Under the pieces are notes generated by a model. The model had not been told where the DNA came from and did no database searches. It saw only the letters and a program-made list of their open reading frames with translations. A DNA stretch of 64,000 nucleotides from Rhopalosiphum padi. Lineage: Eukaryota; Arthropoda; Insecta; Hemiptera; Aphididae. Below are positions 24,051 through 37,189 of the stretch, piece by piece. Made by a program: the position numbers and the translations under genes. The first letter of the stretch is position 1. Each line of letters opens with the position of its first letter. The stretch spans positions 45,658,748 to 45,722,747 of the forward strand of contig NC_083599.1 of NCBI RefSeq assembly GCF_020882245.1, written 5' to 3'.

Positions 24051-24964
24051 ATAATTTATTTATATTACTATTATCTATTACCAGTGCTATTGAATAAAAC
24101 TATACAAAAATAAATTTAATTATTGAATACTTTTTGGAATTGAATAGGAACTTTTGGTTTTTTTTTCAAAAAATATAGTTGAAAAAATATTATTGGAGCA
24201 ACTATGACAAAAACAAATAACTAACATGGCGGAAAATAACTTCAAATATATCATATTTTTGAAGTGCAATAAGCTATTTTTAATAAATAAATATAAATTA
24301 TTAATTACCATATACTAGTAAACTATATCTTACGTTGATTACAAACCTACGAAATAATAACCAAAAGTATTTAAAAGCATTATAAATACTTTTTTAAAAT
24401 ATTCATGTTTCAGCATTTGTAATTTTTTAAGTAACAAGTATTCTTTACAACTATGTGAAAATTACTAATACAGTAGGTTAACTTATGTTTTTTTTAAAAC
24501 ATCACATTCATATTATATTACCTATACATAATTAGATTATTATATCATACATTATAGTTATGAAACTATAAGTCCATACCATAGAATTGGTAGAATGGAT
24601 TCCTGCAGGTACTTATCTATAGACTTGATACCGTAAATATTATTAAAATGTCATTGTCTATAACTATAGTACATCGTTAATAACAATTTAATTTATTGTT
24701 ACAAAAATATGACTAAAATACTGTTAAAGAATAAATCGTTATTTTTCATTTCAATATCCAAAGTCAGCAAAAGGATAATTTAAAATGTATTTAACAAAAA
24801 AAGTTTGTTTATGTACCATAATATTTTCGATACTTTTTAAATATTGATAAAATAAAAATTGGTGAGGTACCATGTATTAAATTTTCAAGCTTTATGAATT
24901 GGAAATAAAAGTTTTTCAACATAAATCAAAAAAAGTGGTCAAATATAAATAACTTCTCTGCTGA

Positions 24965-25160
24965 CCTTCTATACAGTAGGTTTTAAATGTAACTCTTCAT
25001 TAAATAGGCCGTAGTTCATATAGGTAGGTTTATTATTCATACTGTATAATTAATAGACGTGTTAAATCAAAATCTAAATTAAACAATACATATTTGCACG
25101 GTATGCTTAAATTATCCATTGCATATGAAAAACGAGTCTGGAGACGATTTTTCAGCATAT
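24965..25160 (+). repeat. Aphid-type interspersed repeat fragment, copy 2 (decayed)
   Basis: AGTAGGTTTTAAATGTAACT, then TCATTAAATAGGCCGTAGTT, GTGTTAAATCAAAATCTAAA and GAGTCTGGAGACGATTTTTC keep the order seen at 23885-24050 but with many changes and an insertion. Confidence 0.4.
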
Positions 25161-25724
25161 ACGTATTACTAAGAATATTTTTATATTTATATACTATAGT
25201 AATTTATTTTACTATTAAATTATATTGCAGTAAGTTTAATATATTTATACCTTAAAATTTAAATATTGCATTTATTATATATTATTTATTATTAAAATAA
25301 TTAATATATGTATAATGTATATATATTATTGTTATTAATTATTAACTTTTGAATCTACAGAACATGTTCATTTATTAGCTTATTATAAATTAAATACTTT
25401 TAAAATGTAATTTCATATATTAAAGTAAAATATAATTATATAATAATTATATAAATATACATATAAGTTTCAAGACCCTGAGAATATTTTTAAAGTATGA
25501 GCAATATAACTAAAATTGTTATTTTCTTCATTTAAATATCCAATTTTGTTAAAATTTGAACTTCAAATGCATTTAAAAAAAATTATGATTGACAATATAT
25601 TTTTTTAGATTTTTTGGTTTTTGATAACAATTATTTATGATACGACGCTTTATGTTAAATTAAGCCTTAGGTTTATATATTTTGAATATAATAAAATATA
25701 ATAATAAAATTCCATTGTCTTCGC

Positions 25725-25906
25725 CAAAGCCGGCCTTAGGGTGGAGCGAGGTGCCGAGGTCTGGGGAAAATTGTATTTTTTTTTTTTTAATTACCTACGC
25801 CGAAAAATTATAGTATAAATAATGTATAATATAATTACTATAATTTCATTAACGCGAGTTCCAATATGTCATACCAAAGCGCGAGGCCTGCCTAAGACCG
25901 GCACTG
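25725..25906. mobile_element. Degenerate hAT-type MITE
   Basis: Left end CAAAGCCGGCCTTAGG and reverse-complemented right end CAGTGCCGGTCTTAGG match over most of 16 bp, and the CAGTGCCGG terminus is hAT-like. The flanks (GTCTTCGC and GTTCACAA) do not form a clear duplication, so the insertion is old or one end is displaced. Confidence 0.5.
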
Positions 25907-25979
25907 GTTCACAACTATTTTGAAAAACGGCGGTCGTCAAAAATCACACACTTTCAAGAAAAAAGTTCGACCTTTCGAT

Positions 25980-26505
25980 CGTCGTTCAAAACTGCACATT
26001 GTATACATCGATTCTGCACAGTTTTTCCAAAATCAAACCTTTCTATACCGCATATACTGACATACTATTATGTATCAATAACGCACAAATTTATCTAAAA
26101 TTATATTATTGTTTAAAACCGTACACCATCGCAATTCGCAGTCATCATTTTTAATCAAAATTTATAAATTCATAAGAATATTTGAAAACATTAGGATGTA
26201 CATTTATTATAATCTAAGTATTATTTACTATACATACTTTATTTCATCTTATTATGTTGCATTATTTTTAATTAATATTAAATTAAAATTATAAGATCTC
26301 ATATATTTAATTATTTTTACAACAATGAAAAATTTGTTTAATAACGATAAATGTTTAATTTTTAACAATTTAAATTAAATGTGTGCGGTTTTCAATTATT
26401 GACTTTCCAAATTTCCCATTTTAACAATAGAAAAAATCTATGCACCATTGAACGGTCTAAAATAATGTGCTAAAATTGTAAGTGTGCGGTTTTGAACGAT
26501 GCCCT
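25980..26505. repeat. Imperfect inverted repeat, possible old element
   Basis: GTCGTTCAAAACTGCACA near 25983-26000 pairs with TGTGCGGTTTTGAACGAT near 26482-26499 with few mismatches. The interior has no sustained coding frame. No target duplication was found. Confidence 0.4.
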
Positions 26506-26509
26506 TTTT

Positions 26510-27600
26510 AAATTACAACAAAATAGGTACCTAACTAAAATATTTAGTATTTGTTTTAAATTTAAAATAAAGAATTTCGTTAAAAATATTATACACAGAA
26601 AAAATATTTTTAAATTGCTATAGCCAAGCCTAAACACTTCATCAACAATAAAAAAACTACAAAAAAATTTCAACATTTAAAATGCCTATAAATAGCTTAA
26701 ATTTAGTTTAAGCTTTTAAAAGTTTCATTGAGTAGAAAAATAATGATTTAAAAACCGATTGGATGAAACAGTTTTAGAAATTGCTTGTGATTTAAAGTTA
26801 ATATAAAGTCGAAAACGTCAATTGAAAACTTCATAAAAAGAACCAAAATATTTTGAAATTTAAAACATTATATCTAAAAAATGTTTTTATAAATATTTAA
26901 GGAATATTTCAAGTCAAGTCTATAATGGTATTTTTTTAAATTAAAAAGAAAATTTAAAATTTATTTTGTCAAAAACTTGTGTGGCGTAAATATTCTCGTT
27001 TTTTATAACTTTTTTTTTTATGTATTTTCAATTATTAAGAAAATTACCAAAAATATCCTAATAATTATATCTAAATAATTTAAGTTTTCTATTAGAAACC
27101 ACCGTCAACATTTAAAATTGAAATATTTTTACCACTCTTAAAAGTTTCGTTTGACACAAAATACTACACTTACACAGTTACACATACATATATAATCATT
27201 GTAATACCATTCAGAATCCAAAAATATGCTCTTATATACCCAGTCAATAACTATACACTTAATACATTTTCAAAATAATAAAATAGGAAGTACATATTTT
27301 AATTTTTCAGGTGAGGCGTTAAGTTAGGCTTTTAGTTAATGTTGATGAAAAATTGATGAGGTTTATTGCCTTGTTGATTTTCAACATAGCGGATGATGCT
27401 TTAATATAGAAGGTACCTATATTCTTATATTTTTAATTATAATTAAACCCGTGTGTTACATTATTCAGGTTATGTACTGTGAGTCTGCGGAGTGTTATGC
27501 ATAATGTATGATAGGTACATTTTACCTATTCGGATGTTTTCCGGACATTATATCATAAACACTGCAATCTGCGCAGATTGTAAATTTCCAAATTGTCCAT
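26510..27600. other. AT-rich intergenic sequence with repeat-like remnants
   Basis: The segment 27208-27265 (CATTCAGAATCCAAAAATAT then GCTC and CCCAGTCAATAACTATACAC) looks like a remnant of the same aphid-type repeat class as that at 23885. No exon recognised. Confidence 0.35.
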
Positions 27601-28019
27601 CCGCGGCACTTCCTTCACTGTCTAATTATCGTTAATTTAATCGTTCCACACACGACACGTAAGTACGCGTCCGCTGTAGCTCGACGCTCGTTGATAATAA
27701 TATAATATTATAATGTTATCGAATTCATCCCGAACAATTGTATGGAAAAAAAAACAATGCTCCGAGAATATATAATAATATTATAATATATAGAATACTC
27801 TCAATGCGCATGTATATTATACATGTGCAGCCGTCATTGCGTTGTGCGTTTTTATTGTCCTATATAATATCATAATTTATATTATATTATATAGCTGTAC
27901 TTATAATAATATATGCAATGTCTATGTACATATAACATGTGTCATATTGTTTTTGTCATCGTTATTGTTATTATTATTATTATTATTTGAAGACATTTTC
28001 GCGTAGTCTTCCTCATTAT

Positions 28020-28490
28020 ACTTATATCAGCCGAAATCCGGTTATCACTCGGAGTAATGCTACTGAAAACTAGAGCAGCCCGTCGCGTAGTAGGGAAATC
28101 TTTCATGGTCCAGTGAAGCATGGTGGAAAGATGGGCTCCTATATTATATTAAACGATATTAAAATCAGTCGCGTGCCAGTGTTTGGCTTGTGTTTGTATA
28201 CGACTCCTGACACGCGCTGTTGTGGTTACCGAAAAACGACCTGGACAGTTTTTTTCCCAATTTCAAAACGCCCGATTATCGCTCGCAAACATACACGCAC
28301 CTGTAAACTAAATACTTCTTATTATTATAATAAATACATCAGTTGTTCAATTTTTGGGGAACGCCCGATCTGTCAGTGATTTGTGGCTTGCAACAAATAT
28401 CTACTGTTTGTCTGTGTAGATTTTCGTCATATCGAATGGTAAAGTAATTGATAAATTCGAAAGACGACCAAGACCATCATGCCGTATCAG
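28020..28490 (+). promoter_or_regulatory. Candidate orphan promoter and first exon
   Basis: A CpG-enriched stretch ends at ATG CCG TAT CAG followed by a donor (GTAAAC at 28491). It would start a protein with Met-Pro-Tyr-Gln, or form a 5' untranslated exon. An upstream strong donor-like GTAAGT sits near 27660. No downstream exon that clearly belongs with it was found before 52.9 kb. If it is the distal first exon of the LRR gene (acceptor at 52890), the ATG would open a 10-codon upstream ORF ending before that gene's start codon. Confidence 0.25.
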
Positions 28491-28499
28491 GTAAACTGA

Positions 28500-29789
28500 A
28501 ATACAATTTTATTTATTTACACAATTTTTCGATTACTTCTTGGGTATAATGTATATGGGTATAGGGGTATTAGTGTTTATAGAGACATTATAGCCCATAT
28601 ATTATATAGTATATATTTTGTTTTTCTAACAATTTATATTTATGAAGGTTATATATTCTATTAAGTATCTTAATTTGCTGTTGTATAGATGCTATACACA
28701 TGCGTTATACGTAGATTGTGTATACAATATTCGTAATTAGGTATATACTCGTATGTACCTCCCCATATTATACATAGGTATATACTATATATACAATATA
28801 CATATATATATATATATGTACCGGCGATAACACATCTTAATAGTAATTCCTATGCAATATTATATTCATGACGTTCATGTATGAATATTGTTATATTGTT
28901 AAAGATTATACTTTGGAGTACCTAGCATTTATATTTGTAAAATATTGTGTTTATGCCGTACACTATATTTTTTAATAGGCGCCTAATTACTTATTAGATA
29001 GTATGTATAACTGTATAAATACCTACTCGCATGAAGGAAAGAATCTGTAACGACAATATTTTAATCTTTAAACTACTTAACAAATTATAATTTAAATAAT
29101 GTTATATGTAACCGATATCCGTGTATTGCGAAAACGTGAAGCTTAAAATCTATAAATACAATTTTGAACATTTTGAAATCGTGCTCACATGACCTACGAT
29201 TTCATAAAAAACAATAAACACGTTCAAAAATCCTTATTCATGTATAATGTACTAAAGATTATGTTTATTAATAACTATCAAGTGTTAAAAAGAAAACTTT
29301 CGGTATCAACAATTAGCTATCAAAGTACATGTACCTATATTTCGATATATATTTTATGGTTTATAAGCTCTATATAAGAACACGCTATTTAGTATTCGGG
29401 GATGTATATTATTAATAATATTAATATGAAATGGTAATTGCATAGTGTATACATAATAATATACAATATAGAGAATTAATTTTAGTTGTTAATTCGGTGC
29501 ATCGACTTAGAGGACAAATAGGAATTTATAGGAATCTATAGTTAAGCATGATCATTGATCATACATTTTTTAATTTAAACTATTATTACATTTATGAAAC
29601 ATAGGTACCGTATTTTTAAAAAAAATATGCTTTTGCTGAACTTTAAAATTTGCGCCATATATTTTTAATGATAATTAACGTATCAATTGCACCGAGGTAT
29701 GCATATGTGTTATATGCCTCCCTATTAATTTAATCACCAACACTTATATAACATTTTTATAACTTTGGTATAAACGCTGAGATTTATCA
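28500..29789. other. AT-rich intergenic sequence
   Basis: A TA-rich microsatellite lies near 28800-28818. No exon recognised. Confidence 0.4.
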
Positions 29790-29797
29790 CTTAAGGT

Positions 29798-30136
29798 CAG
29801 TGCTGGATTAATGAATATTTTGCCTTTGGATAGATTTTAAAATTCCGCTCTTTACAGCCCATGTACTCATCATAAAAAAAGTAATTATATCAAAAATAAC
29901 ACCATTAAAATTGTTGTGAAATTTGTTAAAAAAAATAATGTAAGAATGTTGGATAAAATAAAAATTGTTGCATATGTTAAATAATGCTGATCCAACTTTA
30001 TATAAATTTCTAAACAATTATATAATACATTTGAAAACTTCAAAACTTTTATTTCCACCGTAAAAAAATGTTGTCATCCCTAAAAAAATGCCGCCTAAAG
30101 CAGCTGCCCCCTTTACCCTCCCCCTATTCGATACTG
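29798..30136. mobile_element. Probable hAT-type MITE
   Basis: Left end CAGTGCTGGATTAATG; the right end reverse-complemented reads CAGTATCGAATAGGGGGA. Flanks are CTTAAGGT (29790-29797) and CTTGTGGT (30137-30144), 6 of 8 identical, as expected for an aged 8-bp duplication. It carries a C-rich tract near the right end and no coding capacity. Confidence 0.6.
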
Positions 30137-30352
30137 CTTGTGGTACAAATCAATACAGACGTATATTATAACTTATAAATAATGACCATTTCTTATGGAT
30201 TATTTTAATTTGTATAATTTTGTTATTTTGGGAAATATGAGCCCAATGGACATATTACAATGATAAATTAGGATATTAGGGACTTATTGAAATACTGGGC
30301 AAAAGTCCATACTTGAAATTTAAAGTTAAGAATACATAACTTACATCTAAAT

Positions 30353-33300
30353 TAGGGTGACCAGACGTCCCGTTTAAAACGGGATTGTCCCTTTTTTGGT
30401 CATCAAGTCCCGTTGTCCCGACAAACTTCGAACGGGACGCTTTTTATCCCGTTTTTAGAAGATGGTCCTGTTTTAATCCCGTTATTTCAATAGTATTATA
30501 TTATGTTAGTGAAAAAAATATCGACTTATGAAACAAATATAAAACAGTTTTACTCGTATATATATTTAAAATTAGAGACCAAATTTATAAATAGCAGATA
30601 CCATGTACAGCTGCGCGACTGTTTCGGTTGTCGTCGTCTTATCGCACCGACCGACCAAACAACGCACACACTACACAATTATTGTAAAAGTATGTGTACG
30701 TGAAAGGACTCGTCAACGGTTGTCTGCTATTTTTGTTTTTCAATTATTACGATTAAGAATATCAAGTATCGACAACCCTGCAGTCTTATGAATATTATTA
30801 TTCTATTGTATTCTATTCGTTATCGTTTTTACATTGTCCGAGTTCTTCTGTCTTTTATAGGCGTTTCGCGTTTATCGGTAATAATTTTTGAATACTGACT
30901 ACTGTTGACACTTGACACTTTGACAGTCGACCAGTGAATTCCTTTCCGTAAACTTGTTTTGTATTTTGAAATTGACGCGTACCTATCGATATTTTTTTAA
31001 AATCTTAAAAATAATACTTAAGATGCCTAAAAGACGATGTAGTTTTAATCCAAAATTAAAAACGCAGTTTCCTAATTTAAGAGATGCTGATGAAATAGGA
31101 AAAGTTCTGTGTACAGAGTGTAAATCTATATTCTCAATAGAACATGGTGGGATATCAGATATCAAACAGCACTTACAAAAACGCAAACATCTATTGGCTG
31201 TGTCTAGCTCTAGCAGTGCTAATAAATTATCTTCATATTTTATCAATAAAGAAAAATCTGGGCCATCAGATGAGAGCAAACGTATTGCGGCAGAAGAAGG
31301 TATGTTTGCTTTTCATACTATCATGCACAATCATTCGTTTCGATCGATGGATTGTACGTCTTCACTGATAAAAAAAATTCACGATAAAAAATTTTCTTGT
31401 GCTCGAACGAAATGTGAATCGATTATTTCAAAAGTAATTGTCCCTTTTGCAATGGAACAAGTTTTAGAAGAATTAAAAAATATCAAATTTGCAACACTTA
31501 TGGTGGATACATCAAATCACAAAAATCTAAAACTTGTACCAATTCTTATCCGATATTTTATTCCACAAGAAGGAGTACAAATCAAAGTTTTAGAATTTAC
31601 AAATTTACAAGGTGAAACCGCGGATATTTTAACTAAATACATAATGGATGTTTTAAAAAAATTCAACCTATCCAATAAAATAGTTGCTTTTTCGGGTGAT
31701 AATTGTAATACGAATTTTGGTGGCGTCGCAAGAAAAGGCATAAAAAATGTTTATGCAATTCTTAACGAAAATTTAAAAACAAATATTTCAGGCATTGGTT
31801 GTGCGGCTCATATCTTACACAACGCACTGCAAACCTGTACGGATATTTTGCCAATCGATATTCAATCCATAGTTAATAAAATATTTCAATATTTTCATAT
31901 ATATACAGTCCGCGTGGAGCAATTCAAAGAATTTTGTGATTTTGTAAATGTCGAGTTCAAAAATATTTTAGGTACTGTTATAACGCGATGGTTATCTCTG
32001 TTACCAGCTGTTACTAGAATCTTAGATTTATTCCCAGCATTAAAAACGTATTTTCTAACCCAAGATAAATGCCCTACAATTTTGAAACAGTTTTTCGATA
32101 ACCCTATTTCTATAGCATGGTTGTATTTTATTCAAAGCCAATTGAAGGTAGTTTGTGACACAATAACGATTATTGAAAGCGACAATATTTCAGCAAGTGA
32201 AGTATATGAAGAACTGGAAGTGGTATGTGGAAAAATTAGGAACAGGCAAAGCCAACAATTTTTTACATCAAAATTAGCTTCAGTCATTGAAGACCTTGAT
32301 AAAAAAAAGATATACAGCAAAAATAATTTTATAGAAAAAATGAATGATTTTTATAGTGTTTTCTTATCTTACGTAAAAAAATGGAGTTGTCATTTTGAAC
32401 CGTTCAAAATTTTTCGATGGACTCAATTATTAGATATTCCTTCTTGGGTAGACGTTCAAGAAAGTATTCAATATTTATTTAAAAATAAAAAACTCAACCT
32501 GGATTCGAACATAGATGAGGATAAATTATTTGATGAATATAATCATGTAGCTCATGTGATACAAGTTAAAATTATAGAATGGAAACATTGTTCAAAAAAA
32601 GTCACAGAAAAATGGTGTGATGTATTTAAAATACTAGAAAAAAATCAAATTTCTTTCAACAACTTCTCAGCAATTATTGAATATTCGTTGGCTATTCCTG
32701 GAACAAATGCATCTGTAGAAAGAATATTTTCATTAACAAATGTATTGTGGACGGATGAAAAAAATCGTTTTAATGTCGAAACTATTAAATCAATAATTAT
32801 TGCAAAACAGCACTTTAAAAACATAACTTGTTCACAATTTTATGAATTTCTTTTGAAGCACCCAAAATTGTTCAATTCAATAAGTTCTTCAGAAAAATAC
32901 GAAAAAATAGTAGAAAGTGTGGAAGAAGGATTATCAAATTCCTGAATAATTAAAAAAGTTAATGTTGTAAATTTCTTAATTCTTGTTAAAAAAATATATT
33001 ACAGTATTGGTATGTACAATGTATTGTTTAATTGCTTAATACTTTAATTTTAATATTTAAAAGTACATTTTTTAATTGTTTAAAGTATTATAATAGTTAT
33101 GAAATTTAACATTGTGTTGTTAAATAAAAAAGAAAAAGAAAATATTCCTAAATATTTAAACACTTATTATTTAGGTTATTTACTCAAAAATGGTAAAGTA
33201 ATAAGATAATAATTGTTTGTGATATGACTCAGATTTATATTTTTACTCTCTACAGTTGTGTGCATATGTGTGAATGTATATATATAGTTTTTATTAGGTT

Positions 33301-33364
33301 TTATTGGGGGAGGGGAGTTACAAATAATGTCCCGTTTTTTTATTTTCTTAATATGGTCACCCTA
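30353..33364 (+). mobile_element. Complete autonomous hAT transposon
   Basis: The element is 3012 bp with perfect 11-bp terminal inverted repeats TAGGGTGACCA (30353-30363 and 33354-33364) and a perfect 8-bp target duplication ATCTAAAT (30345-30352 and 33365-33372). It encodes one uninterrupted transposase (31023-32945). The left subterminal region (30366-30490) holds about eight CCCGT/ACGGG motifs in both orientations, and at least one lies near the right end (33339). Intact ends, duplication and frame suggest a recent insertion that may still be functional. Confidence 0.92.
31023..32945 (+). CDS. hAT-family transposase
   Basis: The 640-residue product catalyses cut-and-paste transposition of the surrounding element. 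I chose the ATG at 31023 (MPKRRCSF) over the upstream in-frame ATG at 30954, because the extra 23 residues look like leader sequence. A BED-like zinc finger has C30, C33, H50 and H56. The RNase H-like core carries D162 (in LMVDTS) and D226 (in SGDNCNTN), then the C-x2-H motif at C260/H263 (GCAAH) and the conserved W323 (TRWLS). The C-terminal hAT dimerisation region contains E566 in NASVERIFS. The spacing of D162, D226 and E566 is close to that of Hermes transposase (D180, D248, E572), so the catalytic triad is present. There are no internal stops or frameshifts, and codon use is AT-rich like the host. It is the only long open frame in the element. Confidence 0.93.
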   Translation: MPKRRCSFNPKLKTQFPNLRDADEIGKVLCTECKSIFSIEHGGISDIKQHLQKRKHLLAVSSSSSANKLSSYFINKEKSGPSDESKRIAAEEGMFAFHTIMHNHSFRSMDCTSSLIKKIHDKKFSCARTKCESIISKVIVPFAMEQVLEELKNIKFATLMVDTSNHKNLKLVPILIRYFIPQEGVQIKVLEFTNLQGETADILTKYIMDVLKKFNLSNKIVAFSGDNCNTNFGGVARKGIKNVYAILNENLKTNISGIGCAAHILHNALQTCTDILPIDIQSIVNKIFQYFHIYTVRVEQFKEFCDFVNVEFKNILGTVITRWLSLLPAVTRILDLFPALKTYFLTQDKCPTILKQFFDNPISIAWLYFIQSQLKVVCDTITIIESDNISASEVYEELEVVCGKIRNRQSQQFFTSKLASVIEDLDKKKIYSKNNFIEKMNDFYSVFLSYVKKWSCHFEPFKIFRWTQLLDIPSWVDVQESIQYLFKNKKLNLDSNIDEDKLFDEYNHVAHVIQVKIIEWKHCSKKVTEKWCDVFKILEKNQISFNNFSAIIEYSLAIPGTNASVERIFSLTNVLWTDEKNRFNVETIKSIIIAKQHFKNITCSQFYEFLLKHPKLFNSISSSEKYEKIVESVEEGLSNS

Positions 33365-33372
33365 ATCTAAAT

Positions 33373-36300
33373 AGTAAATAGCCATATTTATGTGTAAGAT
33401 ATACTCGTACAACCAATAGTCATATTTTTCGATAGTTTGGCACCCATTGTAAATCAACATATTATGTCTTATTTTAACTTCAAAGGACTAAGAAATGTAG
33501 TCAATATTTAAATATTAAAATAATATGTAAAAACAGATGCACTAAGTTCAATATTTGATAGAATTAAAAAATGTTTGTTTGAAATTAAAATTTTTGTTGA
33601 ATCCATACAAAAATTAATTTCAGTGGGTACTTATAATACGACTATACGAGTATATATTACATACAAAATATATTTGATTAAAAATATAAAATAATTAGTC
33701 AAGGATCTGGGATATATTAGTGACTAATAGGTACTGACTAATTATTATTACTTAACTAAAGTAATATACCTCTGTACGTGGAATAAATAATTAATATGAT
33801 AGATAAAAATAAAATTTATGCTTTATAATGTATTATATTTGTTTTTGCTTATATTTTAATACTTTTCAGTAAAAATTAGTATAATTTATTATAAAAATCT
33901 ATTCTATAGTTTTTATATTATTATTTGAATTAATCTTATATTACTTAATATTAGTTATTTTAAATGGTATATTAGAAAATATTTAGAGGTTTATAAATTT
34001 TATATTGTTTTTAAAGAATTTGTTATTATTACAAAACTTTTTAATAATTACATTATATAGTAAATGTAATTAAACATTTTTTATACGATAGATCCTATAA
34101 TACATGTCTTATAGCCACATTTTTTTTAAATACAAAAAACAAATATGATATATCATGTTTAAGAACGCTAAAATAAAAAAACTTTTTTTTTTATTGAAAA
34201 TGCAGAATGTATAAGTATAAATAAAAATAATTGTCAATAATTGATAATTAATATAATTAAATATATAACTATAATTATTATAACACATTAAATGTAAGTT
34301 AAAATATTTTCGTTTCATTTGAATAGATCTGTAATTATTTTATTTACTCTTATAGAAACATTTAGGTACGTTTGTCAACTATACCTATCTGATTTGATAC
34401 AGTGATTATAATTTAAGATGGTTAGTTTTTTATGTGAGCTTTAAATTATTTGGAGAACAATGCAGCATAGGTATTATATATTATGAGTTATAATAAAATA
34501 AAGAAAGTTTCGTTTCGACTGGTGTCACAAATACAATCGCGTGTGCGAAGTTAACAGTTTCCTTAACAGAACAATGAAAGAATGTTTTTCTGATTGTATA
34601 ATAGTTGATTTAGATTTTATTTTCTGTTAAAGTAATTATAAAATTGCTAGATATATTTTTTTTTTATCTATTTCAGCCATTTAGTTATAGTTATACCTAC
34701 TCTAAAATCTAAATGAGTATTAATGTCTCTTATAAACGGACTTCATAATTATTAATTACTCTGTGGTGTTTAGGTGTATAATATTTAGTTTAAGATTTAT
34801 GAAAAACCCTTAATTTCATCTTCATTAGTGTGACTTATTCTTTTTATTGATATTAAACATATACACTTTTAGATCAACATAATAGAGAGAGAAACGATGG
34901 TTTTCACTCGCACAAAAACTTCCTAGTGATAAAGAAACTAATATATTTAAACAACAGAGAAAAATACGCAACGACGTTACGATTAACAATAAAATAAGCT
35001 GTGTTCGTTTAAATATTTTCAAACTTGAAACAATGCTACATCCCTACGTTTAATATAAATACTAAATAGTCTCCCCAAATAAAAACGTGGATCCTATATT
35101 TTCGCATTGCGCTTTCGCAATGGAATACAATTTTGATAAAAATAGTGTTATACTATAATCAATGTAATACCAAGCGGTAAGTAGTATTCTTGAAACTGTG
35201 AAGCTTTGATTATCATATAATAGTTCAAATTAAAAATATAGAATAGAATTATATATACATAGAATTATGTACCGTGTTGTCTATTTAGTATCTTTTTTTG
35301 GGTAATTTGGGCCTATAATAGGTAGGTAGGTATAATAGGGAATACACTTTAACAGTATGTATTAGTATTATATCATAGACTATATAAGTAGTACATAATT
35401 ATTTAAACGTAAATAATATAGTATTGGTATTTGATACTTGACATTCTTTTTCGTTTCATTTGTTTTTTATAAAATGTATAAGTATAAATATATGTGTTAA
35501 TATTTTTCCACAGTAAATTTATGAAGAATAAAAGAAAAATTATTCATAGTATACATTTTTATAACTGAAAATGTATATGTTCGTTCATATTTATCAATCA
35601 TCTTAAAAAGATGTAAATGTATTAATGTTTCCCTCGATAAATGCACATTCATACCGCCAGTTCCGCTTTGCTCTAAAAATCAATGTAAAAATGAAATATT
35701 TATTTTGCGTCGCTTTTATTAAAATCATTATTCATGGTAGGTTAGTTGGTTAATACAATTATTTATAAGTTTTAAATATTAATTGTTTAATTTACCAATT
35801 CAAACGAATAGTTGACATGTTTTATATTTATCTAAAACTCGTGAATAATAAAGATTATATTATTATAAATTATAAAATATAGTAAATTTATTTTAAAATA
35901 ATATTTAATTTTTTAATTTTTCAGTATACTTAAATATAAGTTAAGTGCCAAGTATAAATTTACTTAAAATGAATGAATTAATATAAATATAACTAACATT
36001 GATTCATAATTGGTTGAAAATTCTTAAAAACCACTCGAGTATAATAGTGTTTCAAAATTTAAATCCAAGTAAAAATATTTGTTTTATTTACTTAAATTTT
36101 ATATACATTTGATTATCAAACATTTTTTCTAAAGAATTTATTTATAATAAAATTATAAAGCTAATTTTTGTTTCAATATAAATGATTTTACTGCCACCAG
36201 AACCGTACTAAGAAATTATTCTTAGTTGGTGCAACAAAATAATTGCAATTCCTAAACAATTTATTTTTATATTTAATGGTTTTACTTTTTTATTTAGTAG

Positions 36301-37180
36301 TTATTAACCTTATTCTGTTCAACTTATGTATTTACTTCGGTCAATTTTTGTGTTTTTAAATTTTAAATACTTTTTTAATTATTGTTTAGTACTTAAATAT
36401 TATAAATGTAGTTTAATTTTCATTCGATTTTTTAATTTTTTTTGAAACATATTTATTAGAGTTGAGAAAAATATGGTGCAATTAGAATTGGTGAACGGAC
36501 TTAATTTCATAATTATGGCATATTAATATTGCCATTTTAGACTATATAGTATACTTACAAAATAGTAAGTTGTATTCTTGTATTCGTGCATTGTCCAACA
36601 ATCGTGCGATTGCTCAGTTGTATAATAATGAATGAAAAATTAAATTTTTAACTGCTTGTAATATAAATAACGATGGTGATTTTTATAAGAGGTGTATTGT
36701 TTTAGATTCTATAAGTGGAGCATAATTATTTTGATTGTACAATGGAGTATTTTGTGTATTTTCTTCATTTTTTATAGTGGTAAAAATGTATTTATTTTCA
36801 ACTTTGATAGTGTATTTTAGTAACTGCAATTGGATCTAGTTATTGATAATTTGCTCCCTAGTCTTTCCTTTCTAACATCTGATAATAATTTCAAAGTCTA
36901 TTTAGTATTATAATACCGTAACTAAATATATTACATTTTTAAACCAGTAAAAAGTTCATAATTAATTCTAATTAGTGATAAGTGATTGCAGTGAATTTAA
37001 AATTCAGATAATTTATAAAAATATAAAATGTAGACGTGAACCAAACTGATTGAGTACAGCGAAAACAGTTAGTTTTACATTTTTACGCATTTATAATGTA
37101 CATATTTTATATGTACAGACGTACAGTGTATATTATTGATGTTAATTCGAGGAGAATGGTACAATTAATATATATATAGG
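33373..37180. other. AT-rich intergenic sequence
   Basis: No exon recognised. A 65-residue minus-strand frame at 34825-35022 begins with a hydrophobic stretch resembling a signal peptide, but it has no other support. A small hairpin (CATTGCG/CGCAATG) sits near 35104-35121. Confidence 0.35.
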
Positions 37181-37189
37181 TACTTTCCA

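Noticed and set aside
28113..28379. Plus-strand 88-residue frame
   Set aside because: It lies in the CpG-richer patch but shows no domain, conserved motif or sensible splice signals; kept only as part of a possible promoter/exon.
30603..31368. Short frames overlapping the hAT 5' region and transposase start
   Set aside because: These are out-of-frame shadows of the transposase and its leader.
34825..35022. Minus-strand small secreted protein (hydrophobic N-terminus)
   Set aside because: The apparent signal peptide could arise from T/A-rich codons; no promoter, intron or homologue is evident.
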